From the NCBI GenBank assembly GCA_904066235.2, contig CAJFCV020000005.1, forward strand, positions 8,179,501 to 8,243,500: a stretch of 64,000 bases of DNA. The letters are read 5' to 3'. A model generated the notes under the pieces. The model searched no databases. It was given only the letters and a program-made list of their open reading frames with translations, and was not told where the DNA came from. Shown in pieces: positions 49,486-60,300 of the stretch (position 1 is its first letter; every line of letters begins with the position of its first letter). Source of the DNA: Bursaphelenchus xylophilus. Its lineage: Eukaryota > Nematoda > Chromadorea > Rhabditida > Aphelenchoididae. A program made the translations under genes and the position numbers.

Positions 49486-50284
49486 TCAGAAGGCATTCCT
49501 TTTTTGTCCGATAAACGTTTTTATTTTCCGACTCGCAACCGGTTTCGGATCGCGCCCGAGGTTTTTCCGACTCGCGCCCAGGAAAAATGCCAACTGCACA
49601 CCGATAATTATCATGGCCGCAAGGACTGTTCCCAAAAACGGGAAAACGTAAAACAACTTACTTCTTTGAGCCGTATGATCTGCTTCAGAAAATTTCTTAC
49701 GCCTAGCCAAGGTTTCCTGGCGTTTGACATTGGCTTTGGCCAATTTGTTACCTCCTTCTCGATTTTTCTGCAAAAACTGAGTATAACAACACTTTCGCAC
49801 AATGAATTTTTTTATTTCACAACAAGTTTTATTGATTTTTTCCCCAAGACATGCTAAAATGTCTAACGAAAAATCGTACGTTCAAATTTTTCGTTCAGAA
49901 GAACACCTACTTTTACTGGTTCCTCCTCGAAGTCCTCGTTTTCATTTGGCACCTTTAGCCTGGCTTTTCTAGCGGCAACTGATGCCATGGTCAATCTATG
50001 GCGCCTATCCGCAATCTCCTGGCGTTTGGCGCGGGCTTTGGCCAAGCAATTCGCTCGTACGCTCTGAAAAGGAAAGTGTAACAACATTCTCTGCGAAAAA
50101 AAATTTTATTTCACAACAACTTTTCTTGATTTTTCGCCCAGACATGCGCAAATGTCTACTCAACAATCTCACGTTTCAATTTTTCCTCTCTATTCATCTA
50201 CAGAAGATAACTAACTTTTATTGGGACCTCCTCAAGATCCTCTTTATCAGTTGACCGCTTCATTTGAGAAGATTCGGGATCCAT
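49486..50284 (-). CDS. Small single-pass membrane protein with a duplicated exon
   Basis: Exons: 50284-50216, 50063-49911, 49767-49486, phase 0 throughout, 167 residues. Not recognised. The cytosolic-looking N-terminal part is very basic. It contains two related modules, one per exon: LAKARAKRQEIADRRHR (exon 2) and LAKANVKRQETLARRKK (exon 3). Exons 1 and 2 both end in an acidic motif, EDLEEVPIK and EDFEEEPVK. One transmembrane segment follows at about 112-139 (FYVFPFLGTVLAAMIIIGVQ, then LAFFLG), then a 28-residue basic tail. No signal peptide. Overall shape resembles small ER proteins of the RAMP4 type, but I see no sequence match to support that. First gene of a likely two-gene operon. The donor of exon 1 is GTTAGT. 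Confidence 0.8.
49768..50215. repeat. Tandem duplication of an exon plus intron, about 300 bp period
   Basis: Intron 1 (50064-50215) and intron 2 (49768-49910) of the small membrane-protein gene are recognisably the same sequence: both contain TTTATTTCACAACAA, then a CCAGACATG/CCAAGACATG block and AAATGTCTA. The exons that follow them are also alike. Exon 2 starts at 50063 and exon 3 at 49767, a period of 296 bases. Confidence 0.85.
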
Positions 50285-51025
50285 GTCGTCTAGAATCTAT
50301 CCTAAATGAAAGAGCGATACATACGGGGATTTTAGGAGCTAAAACGCTGTAAAAAGGACGAAAAGCAATATGGTATGAAAACTTTTTCACCTATGCTTAT
50401 CACTTTCAATCAATAGTGACATTTCGTCAAAACCATGCGACGAAATGGCGCGAAGAAGGGCAAGCGCAACATTTTACCGCAAAAAACGTTACAAACCATC
50501 GAATTAAACTCCTTTTCAAATAGCTGAATACTACCATAACCCACTCTATGCCAAAAATTCCGTAAAAAATTTCCGATTTTCTTATTTTCGAAATTTTTGG
50601 GTCAGCCAAAGCTTGGTGTATAATAAACTGAAAAATTCTAGAAATTCACGGCATAACGTTGTAAAAAACAACCAAATAAACTGACGAACAGACGAAATTC
50701 CAATAAACGCCAAGACGAAAAGAAAAAAACGTACTTTTCATTTTCCAATAACGAAGTGTCACATTTCATCACAACCATTGATTTTTAGTTTTTGTAGGGA
50801 AAGGTGTGAAAACAGTGAAATTCAAAGTTAAAAAAGAGCTGAATTATTGGAAATTCCAGTGAAAATAAGGAATACAAAGTGATCATAATACAAATTCGTC
50901 CGATTTTCACAAAGTAAATTAGATTCAAGCGGATTACTACGGTTTTTGAAATTAGTTTATCTGACATGTTGCAATCATTGAAATTATGAAAAAACATATA
51001 GGTAAAATGCAAATCAGCGTAGCGA
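50285..51025. other. Intergenic region upstream of the operon-like pair
   Basis: About 740 bp with no linked exons, between the stop of the glycosyltransferase gene and the start of the small membrane-protein gene. It should hold the promoter of the operon. A repeated phrase, CAAAACCATG near 50430 and CACAACCATTG near 50772, is preceded in both cases by TCACATTT/TGACATTTCGTC, but too short to interpret. Confidence 0.4.
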
Positions 51026-54000
51026 TTAGCCCGTGCTTGTCCCACATTTGAAACTTTTCAGCGCTTCTTTGGACACTCGGCCATTTTTGTCCTTGTATTT
51101 TTGGAATCTCACCTAAAATAAGATAAATTAATGTTCAACTTTTGGTGCTTTAGCTAAAAAAACTTCACTTACCGCTGGTAAAGTTCGGTAAAAATGCTCG
51201 TGAATCCTGTTTTTCGGCTGCTCAATGAACGTTCGATTATATATCACCTCCATCCAGCAGGTTATGGCGTTAAAGTCAAAGGAAGGCAGCATTTTATTCC
51301 CGTTCAAATGGTCCGATTTGTCCAAGTTTTTCGCCAAATCCGCGACCCCAAAAACGCAAATCGCATGACGGAAATGGCCGCTGTAGCATGGGGGCTTCAA
51401 GTAGGACCAGTATGCCATACGAGTCACTCCGCCGTGGTTGATTCCTTTCTTGACGCACGTTTGCGTGTAATATCCCGGGGCTCTCAAGTCCTCGTTGGAT
51501 AACAAAGTGGGGAAAAGGACTTCGTCAACGGCGAACTTCTTGCCATCGTCGATCATGGAGATTGTTTTTGTGATATTGAGATCGAAGAGAACGTAGTCCA
51601 CGGCTTCTCGCACCACGGATAGGGCGTTGTTTCCTTTGACAAATGTTAATCTCGCGGTCGAATAGTTCGCAATCTCATGCAGGCGGGATTCTGAAAATAA
51701 AAATCGTCAGGAAGGTCTTATTACGACTTTTTGTCGAGTTCGTGCCGTATTTCGGGATTTTAGGCAATTTTAACAAATTTCAGGTTTTCGCGGTGGGACC
51801 CAAAAATGGGTACAGTTTGATCGAAAAATTATTAAAAAGATTGTAGACATCGCAATAACATTTGTCTGCAAATTTAGGAGCGGTAGAAATTTGTTTAGTC
51901 TGCTTTGTCAAACTCAATGTTTTCGTGGTGAGACCTAACACTATGCTAAATATTTTTGATTATGATGTCTAAACATATCAGTAAGCCTTTTTCTATTCTT
52001 AAACAGAGGCCTTAGAGCGTTGTATTTTAATTTTTCCGATTTTTAAAAATTCCAAAATCCGCCACTCTTACCGTTTCGGAAGATTCCTATATTCACAAAT
52101 GTCCAATTCTTTTTGTAATCCACTCTTCCATGCTCTTTGGTGGTTTGAATATCGTTAGACCCATTGAACAATTTGAATATCCGAACCGTCTCCAGATTTG
52201 TTTTCAGCGGAAAATCATGATTCTGGAAAAATGATTAATGATGAAAATTAAAATTTTGGAATCGGAGTTATCTATGTTACTGCCAGCTATATATTTTTGA
52301 AAATTAATTTTTTTTTCTAATTTGTATTGCTAACAAGGGATCGGCAAATAGTTGCAACCTTTAATCTTAACGAAACAGATATCATTTGGAAGAGCATTAA
52401 AAATAGTGCACAAAGCAAGAAAAATTAGCTGCCTAATTTATGTTTGGACAAAGTTATGACCGTTTTATGAAAGTGGTTATATGCGGCCAAAACGCCAGTT
52501 TCGTATGTTACAGTAATCCTGGCGACTTGAAATCGTCTCCATTGATTTTCTAGTGTCTAAAAACGTCTATCACGGTCGTTTTATGGCTCTACCACACCTC
52601 GGTTATGAGTTATTAGACATTACTGCTAGTTCCAAAAAATTGTAAATAAAAGTAGATTAATGGGAAAATTGGAGCAAAAAGCGTTGGAAATACATTTATA
52701 TGATCGCCATGGTCGTTCACAAACTAAAATCTCAAAATTAAAAATTTCTTATGTCCTAGCCCTACCAACGGTTGGTCCACTGTGTCAGCAATAGTATTTT
52801 GCCCAATTATACAATTTTATCTTCGTATTCTTTCGAAAAATGTATATTTACAGGTCATTGTAAATTTAATTCTCGTCCAGTAGTTATAATAGGTCAGGCT
52901 ACTGGGATCACCCTTGTAATTACATGATCGTGGTATCCCCACTCTCATCACCATCAAATTTGTGGTTGTTTCAAAAAAAGCCAAAAATTCAGAAAAATCC
53001 CGTAAAAACGAATTTTGTCTGAGGAAGAACACAAACTGCTTAAAAACATCAACATACCATGGTTTTGTGGAATATAAGATACGAAATGCAAAAAATTTGC
53101 TGAGTCCGGGTTCGAAACCAGGAGCTGTTGCGCCTGAAGTGGGGTCACTACCACTCGGCCAACTGGACACAACCCTGTTGCGGTTCCAAGAGCTTATAAA
53201 GTGACGTGTGAATTTAGGCTAAAATCTGTATTTTGGCCATAACTTTGTCCAAACATAAATTAGGCAGCTAATTTTTTTTACGTTGTGCACTACTTTTAAT
53301 GCTCTTTCAAATGATATATGTTTCATTAAGATTAAAGGTTGCAACTATTTGCCGATCCCTGGTAAGACATGGAAATTTTTCATCGTATAAAATGTCACTT
53401 GTCCCCAGAAAGTTGGCAATGGCCGAAAAATTCAGACGCACGTATTTTACAATCAAAACCGTGTTTTTAGAGAAAGTTACCTGTAGAAGCTGCACGTATT
53501 TCCATTTCTTTTCCTTCTTCGCCAAGATTCTCAGGCAATCCAAATGGGACCAGTCCTGATTATGCCCGAAACTGTCCAACCACCGCGTGTTATTCGATAT
53601 AAAGACGTTCGAAAAGCAATTTGCCAGGGCCTGCATTCGCATTTTGAAGAGATCCGAAGACTTTTTGTCGATCGAAAAACAGTAATAATTCTGGGGTTGA
53701 TAACTAGCGGAAAGTAACATTTCCAAGTAAAAGTAATCCGTGTAGACGTTACGGGCGTAAGCTAAAGGGAAGTCGGCCTCTTCTTTACTAGTTGGTATGG
53801 TGGGGAAACGATGCCGAGCTTTTATCGACGTACAATCCATCGGGAGACCTGAAATGTCATGGATTATATGATGTGAGAAGAAAAAATAGCCGCAACTTTT
53901 TTGTTTTAGTATAGATCGATCCAAGGTTTTTACCGGAGATTTGCAACGCCTCGTATTTCTCAGAACCAACTTTCGGGAGGATTGGCTGTTAGTTGTCACT

Positions 54001-55995
54001 CTAAAGGTGACATTTTATACGACTAAATCTTTCATCGTATAAAATGTCTCTTAAGTGTCTAACAAGGGATCGGCAAAACCGCGCATCCTGGTTTTTTCTT
54101 GAAACATACACCATTTGAAAGAGCGTAAAAAACTGGTCTAGGATCACCTTTTATTAGCTGCTATTTTTGCTTTACGCCCTAGCTAGCGAAAATTAAAAAA
54201 AAAATCCTAGTTGGATTTCACGACTCTTTGCTTTTGAGAGGCTAAAGAGATTGAAGAATTACTTTTCATATGTCTAATACGTACCTATGACGTCCAACGC
54301 TTCATCCTATGCCAAAAAATACATACTTTTTTCCGACCTTCAGATACCCAAGTCGATGTTAACAATGTGTGATCACGCCATCTTTTAGGTCCTGTAGCCC
54401 AATGCAAAATAGCAGGTAGAAAACACACCATCCGTTTTCAAGCTCAATTTTAACGCACTTTCCGTTACCTGGCTTTACTCTTAAAAATTTGGAAGCCGTT
54501 GAAAGTTTCAGCCACAGACGATACCCACTTCAAGGGCAAGGACTACAAATTCGAAAGAATTAAAAAAAATCTCGGTTTTTTTTTAAAAAACGGATCCCAT
54601 TTAACCACAAACATCTATACGATGTTTGTGGCACTACTTCCAGACCTTATTTGGTTTGTAACATTGAAAAAATAAAAAAAAAATCAAAAGGAGTTTCGAA
54701 CCCGGTCCGCAGGTTCGCCTCGTTTAGCGCCTTACCCCACTAGGCCACCGAAGCATTGCTGCGCCTTGCTTTGGAAACCGTTCGGATTTGTTTCCTCGGA
54801 AAAAGGGTGAGATAAGCCTAGAACAAAAGTGATCGCTAGCTAAGTCGTAGAGCAAAAATAGCAGCTAATAAAATGTGGTCCTAGACAAGTTTTTTACGCT
54901 CTTTCAAATGGTGTATGTTTCAAGAAAAAACCAGGATGCGCGGTTTTGCCGATCCCTTGTAAGTTGCACAATTTTATGATACAGCTATTCAAAAATGTGT
55001 ATTTTACTAAGCAATCTACTTTTGACTCGAAAAGGATAAAAAAGTTTAAAAAAAATTTAACTTGCCCGTGAAATTTTTTGGATCCGTATATGTCATTCTT
55101 TTCTTTGCCAATTTCTTTATATAATCAGTGTGATTTCCCTCCATGAGCCATGAACATTTTAGATGTTCCGTGCCCGGAGGGCGTTTGTAATATCGAATTT
55201 CCTCCTTGATTTCCGCCTCCTCAGTAATCTCGACTTCATATTGCCGTGTAGTAGTTTCAAAGTCGTTAAAGTCAGTGTATTGTGAGCCAGGTAAAATATT
55301 AATATCGTATAATGTTGCTGAGTACAAGAAAAAGCCAATGGAGAGACCGCAGAGGCAGAAAACTTGAAACCAGTTCAAAGGCAACAACTTTCGGAAAGAC
55401 CGGACCTGAAAATCAGTTTGGATGATAAAAAAATAAAATTTGGACTAGTTCGGGTCCTATTTTGGTAGCGGCAGCAAAGATATTCAACCATCTTTTTCGC
55501 CGAGAGAGTATGCAAAACACGGAGAGAAGTCAGAGAGAAAAACATTTTTGGCCGTAACTTTTCCAACTTTTCCAACTTCTTGTGGAAAAAATTGATTTAT
55601 GAGGAAAGATTATTCTCACCGCTAGAAGTAATCATAGAATTTTATACGCCAAAATTTGCAGAAAAGTGCCACATTTTTGCCAACTTTGGGCCTAAAAATC
55701 TTGATCGTTTCTGCAAAGCGCGAGTTAGAAATTTTGTATTTCCCTTAGAAACAATTGATCTAAATTTGTCCCAAGTTTCTTCAAATTCTGAACGACGCAC
55801 TTCGAGCACTTCCCCTGTGAACTCAAAGAGTTCAAATTTAAAAAAACGGGTCTAGACTAGGTAATGAAAGACTGAAAAACGGGCCTAGATAATCAGCTAG
55901 AAATCTGACGACCTTCCACTCTTACTTACTGTAACTCCGGTGCAAATTAGTGCTTTTTTCGGCCGGAAGGAGGACGATTTCTTGGAGGCCTTCAT
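51026..55995 (-). CDS. Core-2/I-branching beta-1,6-N-acetylglucosaminyltransferase family protein
   Basis: Type II Golgi glycosyltransferase of the family that adds branching GlcNAc to O-glycans; this family is expanded in nematodes. Exons: 55995-55930, 55405-55062, 53985-53934, 53848-53481, 52222-52072, 51690-51173, 51112-51026, about 528 residues. A short cytosolic N-terminus (MKASKKSSSFRPKK) precedes one membrane anchor (WFQVFCLCGLSIGFFLY). The catalytic region has the family blocks in order: GLPMDCTSIKARHRFP, FPLAYARNVYTDYFYLEMLL, NYYCFSIDKKS, GHNQDWSHLDCLRIL, WKYVQLLQ joined to NHDFPLKTN, NGSNDIQ, then DEVLFPTLL and FRHAICVFGVADL. All junctions are in phase except exon 2 to exon 3, which is off by one base with a GT donor. 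Introns 2 and 4 each carry a foldback element with a tRNA-like core. Confidence 0.9.
52333..53363. repeat. Foldback element with tRNA-like core, copy 1
   Basis: Ends ACAAGGGATCGGCAAA (left) and the near-inverse TTTGCCGATCCCTGGT (right), with arms of about 130 bp pairing through TAAATTAGGCAGCTAATTTT. Inside, on the minus strand at about 53099-53175, is a tRNA-like sequence with Pol III box A (TTGGCCGAGTGGTAG) and box B (GGTTTCGAACC). It lies in the intron between exons 4 and 5 of the glycosyltransferase gene, in the gene's own orientation. Confidence 0.85.
53099..53175 (-). ncRNA. tRNA-like, Pol III-type sequence inside foldback copy 1
   Basis: Contains box A-like TTGGCCGAGTGGT and box B GGTTTCGAACC about 40 bases apart, as in tRNA genes. 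The T arm pairs except for one position, and the acceptor stem is not convincing. I read it as a tRNA-derived, SINE-like promoter or tRNA pseudogene and not a working tRNA. Confidence 0.5.
54062..54960. repeat. Foldback element with tRNA-like core, copy 2
   Basis: Ends ACAAGGGATCGGCAAAAC and GTTTTGCCGATCCCTTGT, inverse of each other, with long arms (AAGAAAAAACCAGGATGCGC at the right, its inverse at the left). On the minus strand at about 54688-54765 is a second tRNA-like sequence: box A TGGCCTAGTGGGGTAAGG, box B GGGTTCGAAAC. The end motif is shared with copy 1, but the arms and the tRNA part differ in sequence. It lies between exons 2 and 3 of the same gene. Confidence 0.85.
54688..54765 (-). 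ncRNA. tRNA-like, Pol III-type sequence inside foldback copy 2
   Basis: Box A-like GGCCTAGTGGGGTAAGG and box B GGGTTCGAAAC with tRNA spacing. It is followed downstream by an ATT-rich run and T-tracts, but no clean TTTT terminator directly after the T arm. The acceptor stem is weak, so a tRNA-derived element is more likely than a tRNA gene. Confidence 0.5.
55440..55818. repeat. Degraded copy of the 450 bp MITE family
   Basis: Contains the family's CGCCGAGAGAGTATGC block, a CAAAGCGCGAGTTAG block and the right end CGACGCACTTCGAGCACTTCCCCTG (diverged). The left terminal repeat is missing. It lies in intron 1 of the glycosyltransferase gene. Confidence 0.65.
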
Positions 55996-57328
55996 CCATC
56001 GACCCGGCAATACGAAGAGGTCAGAGAAAAGTGAATAAGTTTGCATTCCCAAATTTAAATTTCAAAATTTTTCGGTTGCAAACTGTACGTTTGGATTCTA
56101 TTATAGCTTACAAGGACCGTGCACAAAGATTGACGCTCCAATCTGGCTCAAATTTGCCTGGACCATACATATTTATATCACTGCCAAAAGTTTTAAGAAC
56201 GCTTTTTGGCCGTATTATGGCCAGCGTTCCGTCGAAAAAAATATTTTTTTTGTAAAAAAGTAAATCTAAATTTGTGTCGATTTTTTTACAAAGGGTCAAA
56301 AACTGTACTACTTGATGAAACTTCGGAAAAAGGTAATGGAAAAGGGCCGTTTTTTTTTGAAGGGATACCTTTTGAGGCATTTATAGAATTGCATGATTTC
56401 AAAAAAATATAGGAGCACTATACCGCAAGACATCGTATCTTACCCGTTCCGCGTACGTCATGTGTAGTGAAAAGTATGAACGATCGTATTATCTATATAT
56501 TGTCATTGATTGAGAACGTGAACATCTGAACTCACAAGCCTAAATCATTATGCCAATCATTTTTTCTTACCGTGTCTCCTGAACCAACAATGAATTGAGA
56601 GCAATAATCCACTCAGGTTTAATTATTTTACGAATTCTTTGATAATAAATACACTTAACTTAATAATTCCTAGTTATTAGAGAAAGTAAAATCAGCGATC
56701 AAGGCGTGGTGTCGAGTCCTTCGCATGTAGACAATGCATATTGATTCTTATTAAAAAATGTTTGACACGTATCAAAAAAACAAAAAATTTTTATTGGCGT
56801 AGAATTTTAGGGCTTTCACACTCTTCCTGTCTAAACGAACTGATAAGGAACACGCCTATTGCTTTTCCCTCTCTGCATTCAATTTCATGGCTTCTTTGGG
56901 GCAAAAATGAGCTTTTCAGGGAGTGGTGGGATTTATTAGTATCTTGGAGGATTCTTTATTTACTCTTTGTCCTTTTGGTTTCCGGCGATAAGTCATTGAG
57001 ACGTGTACAAATTGCGTACCCTTAACGCAACGAAAATTTTTTTTATCACTGCGAAGCGCTTGGTAAACGCATGTAAAGTGACATGCGTGTAGAAGCAGTA
57101 ATTCGAAGCAGATAATACATAGATGCCTAGTCTGCGGTGCTGTCTGTATGAGCCTGCCGGTAATGAATTCTAGTTTTTTTGAAGATAGTTATACCACAAG
57201 TACGGCGCTCAGATTTTCTTTAAATGTTGCAAAATGTTTTTGAAAAAACTATTCTAAATTTATGCTGATGGTGATTTCTACTGTTTTATTTATTACATAA
57301 ACAACAATAAAATAAACATGAGCTTTTA
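55996..57328. other. Intergenic stretch between glycosyltransferase and DUF229 genes
   Basis: No linked exons. Several short open frames on both strands are AT-rich and look like chance. A fragment GTACGGCGCTCAGATTTTC near 57199 matches the left end of the 450 bp MITE family. The promoter of the glycosyltransferase gene should lie near 56000-56500. Confidence 0.45.
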
Positions 57329-60300
57329 TTAGTATTTTGTGAGTTTTTCAATTGTTATTTGCGGCGTTTGAAGAACCGCTTGATCTTTCCGATGGAAGTC
57401 TAGAACATTAGTAAAGATTACTATACCTCCAAGGGATCACTTACCTTTCCTCGATTCATATGTGTTCAAAATTCCTTGTGGTTTCATCTTCTCTTCCAAC
57501 GCTTTATATCCAACAAACTTCTTGCGTAATTTGTAATTCTCCGAGGCCAAATTATCTACAGTTTCCTCTTGCCTCTTGATGTTGTACTGCTCCCACTGTG
57601 GCTGATTTTGTATTGTATTTTCAAGCGTATTGTCTGCATTTTTTGGCTCTTCATAGCTTATTGAATGCTCCAGATTAATCTTTGGACGTTCTATGAAACT
57701 AGTTTTGGTGTATTCGTGTTCGGCTCTGTTGAATAGACGGTCAAGACTTAGATGTATGGTAAATTCGATTCTAAAGTTTTGCAGATGACAAAGGCACGGA
57801 TGTAGAGGTTCCTTTGGGACGTCAGCTACTGGATGATAGAGATTTCGATAAGTTGGATGCTTCTTTGCTGGAGCCGCATAAATGTGATTCCATGATGAAA
57901 AATGAAGACCTGTAAAGACAGATTTCATCACAACACTTTCGACAGATGTATTAGTGGAATTCGCTTACCTATGGCAATGACAAGGAGTACGCATTGAAGC
58001 AGCCGAAACATACGAAAATTTGATACTTCAATACCGAGTGGCCAGATGACATTGATCTAAAAGAAAGCCTCGTAAAATGACCCCTCTTTTATTCGATTAC
58101 TTCGGCCATGAATATTGATATAACGGTCACTTTATTATCAACTCCACTTTCGCTTTCATATTCACTCGGAGAGTCGGCGGATCGTTAATTCTTTGAGAAT
58201 ATTTATTTCAACGGTTTTTACAAACACAATAGTTTTCGATAAACGTATAAGCTTTGAAGAGTATTATGAGACACTGACTTTGAGATCCATAGGAATTGCG
58301 ACGCGGCAATGTCTGTGATATTACTTTATGTTTTCCATTGGGGAGCACCTATAAGAAGTGTCTACTTCATTAAAATATACTTTATTATTAATGAAAGGGC
58401 ATGCGATCAGCTGGCAAGAAAGGCCTCCAAAAATTAGCTGCCTACCTGAACATAGCCATCGTAGAGTCCGCCTCCTGGCGTCGTTTTAAAGTCCACACGA
58501 TACACAGCTCCTTTGTCACCATGTTTCTGAACCACCGGTTTATAGCTTCGATCGACTGATAAGTTCTCGCAAAGGGCCGCGACTTTTGGATTGCTCTTCA
58601 ATTCTTTGTTCATCTTCTGGATGCAGGTCTCGGCCAGCTTGAATTTGAAGTCGTCGGTAATATTCTGTGCCTCGCTGGAAGATTTGCAAAGACAATATTG
58701 ATAGGGAATGTGAAGGGAATCGCAGTTTCGAGGCTGCTTCAGCGGGCGAAGCCAGCTTGAACCGGTATTATCGGAGATGCCAGCGGGAGGGGGTGATGAA
58801 AAGTTGTACTTGTCATCGAAAAGATGCCCGTGCTAAAATTTTTATCGTAACAAAGCGAACATTCACTTCGAAAATCGCAAAGTTCCATGCTTACCAACGC
58901 AATGTCCTTCAACGTTGCGTAGGTATCATATGGCGTAACTAATTGCCGACTATTCTCATTCAGTCGATTTTTAAATTCCTCGTTTTTTAGCAAATTCTGT
59001 GGAGGAATGTAGAGCAGTAAAGGGTTATTATCTTCCAGTCGATCCAATCGGAATGTCCGTTCCTCATACAAACGGTTCCCATGGTCGGCCAACAAAATGA
59101 AATGCGAATTTGAAAGCTGAAAATTTAGATTCATTGTGTGTAAGAGTCTTCTAGAACAAAGAAATTTATCTACTGTAAGGCAGGAAGGAATTGCGATCGT
59201 TTGTCACACCTGAATTTGCTCAGCTGCCTTCTCCTACGTACTCGCTTCAAGCTGGCGTCTAAGCAAACTCTGTTTAAGCGAATTCTGCACCCGTTTTTGT
59301 GAAATCAGCAAACAAAGCATCAAGCAGTAAAAGTTTGAACTCTTGAACTTTAGTCAGCGCTGGAAGCCAGCTACAGAAGGTTTAAAAATCATGATAGCAA
59401 AGATATACAAATCCCCAACTGCAGGGCAACAAAAATTTTGTAATTCCGTTACCTTCGGCGTGATCCTTTCGAAGAATTGCAGGAAATCGAGATCATATCC
59501 AAAGAGATCTCCCCTCCAGTCATGAACAAGATAGGTGAGCCAACTAAAAGTGGCAATCGGCTCATCTTTATACATCTCCATGAATTGCTCGAGATAATCG
59601 AATTGCTGCAGATGCCGCTCATGACAGTGGGGCTCCCAAAGGTTGGAATGGAAGTGGGATCGACCACCCGGTCCCAATCTTTCCGTTGCAAAGAAATGTG
59701 GCCAGATTTGGCATTTATGATTAAAGTAGGAACTGAAAAATTTACAAAAGTATTGATATTCAATATCCAATTTCCGGCGCTCAAAAAATCTTTTCTGTCC
59801 CAATTTTTATCATTTTTTCAGCGCATCTCAACACGCTGACATTGTTTTTCGCTTACTTGAAGAACTCGTCGATATAACTCTCCTGCTGGGCCTTGCAATT
59901 CTTATGGATTTCAATTGACCAGTCCTCATTCAGCAGAGTTCTGTACCCGTTTTCTTTGAAGAACCTAAAAGAAGTTAATGAAGCCTGCTGTTGTTTCTCG
60001 ATCACGAAGAATCTCGAAAATTCAGTCGAAAATTTGTTTTAATGTTGACTCAGTTGCCCGCAACAAAGTCCGCAAAAATGGGAGCAAACTAACACTTGTT
60101 AGATCTTGTGTCATGCTGCGTATAATTTTTCTGCGAATGCAAGTGCCAAAATTAGGATAATCGAGGGTGCTGATTTCGAAAATGACAATCATTTTTTTGA
60201 TTCTTACTTTTTTCCTTAAGTAGTACTGTAAAGTAGCAATTTTTGATTTTTTTTCATAAATACTCGGTTTAGGGGTTTTCGAGGATGCTGATTTCGAAAA

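Noticed and set aside
53099..54765. Two functional tRNA genes
   Set aside because: Boxes A and B are good, but acceptor stems do not pair convincingly and each lies in the middle of a foldback element. They are better called tRNA-derived.
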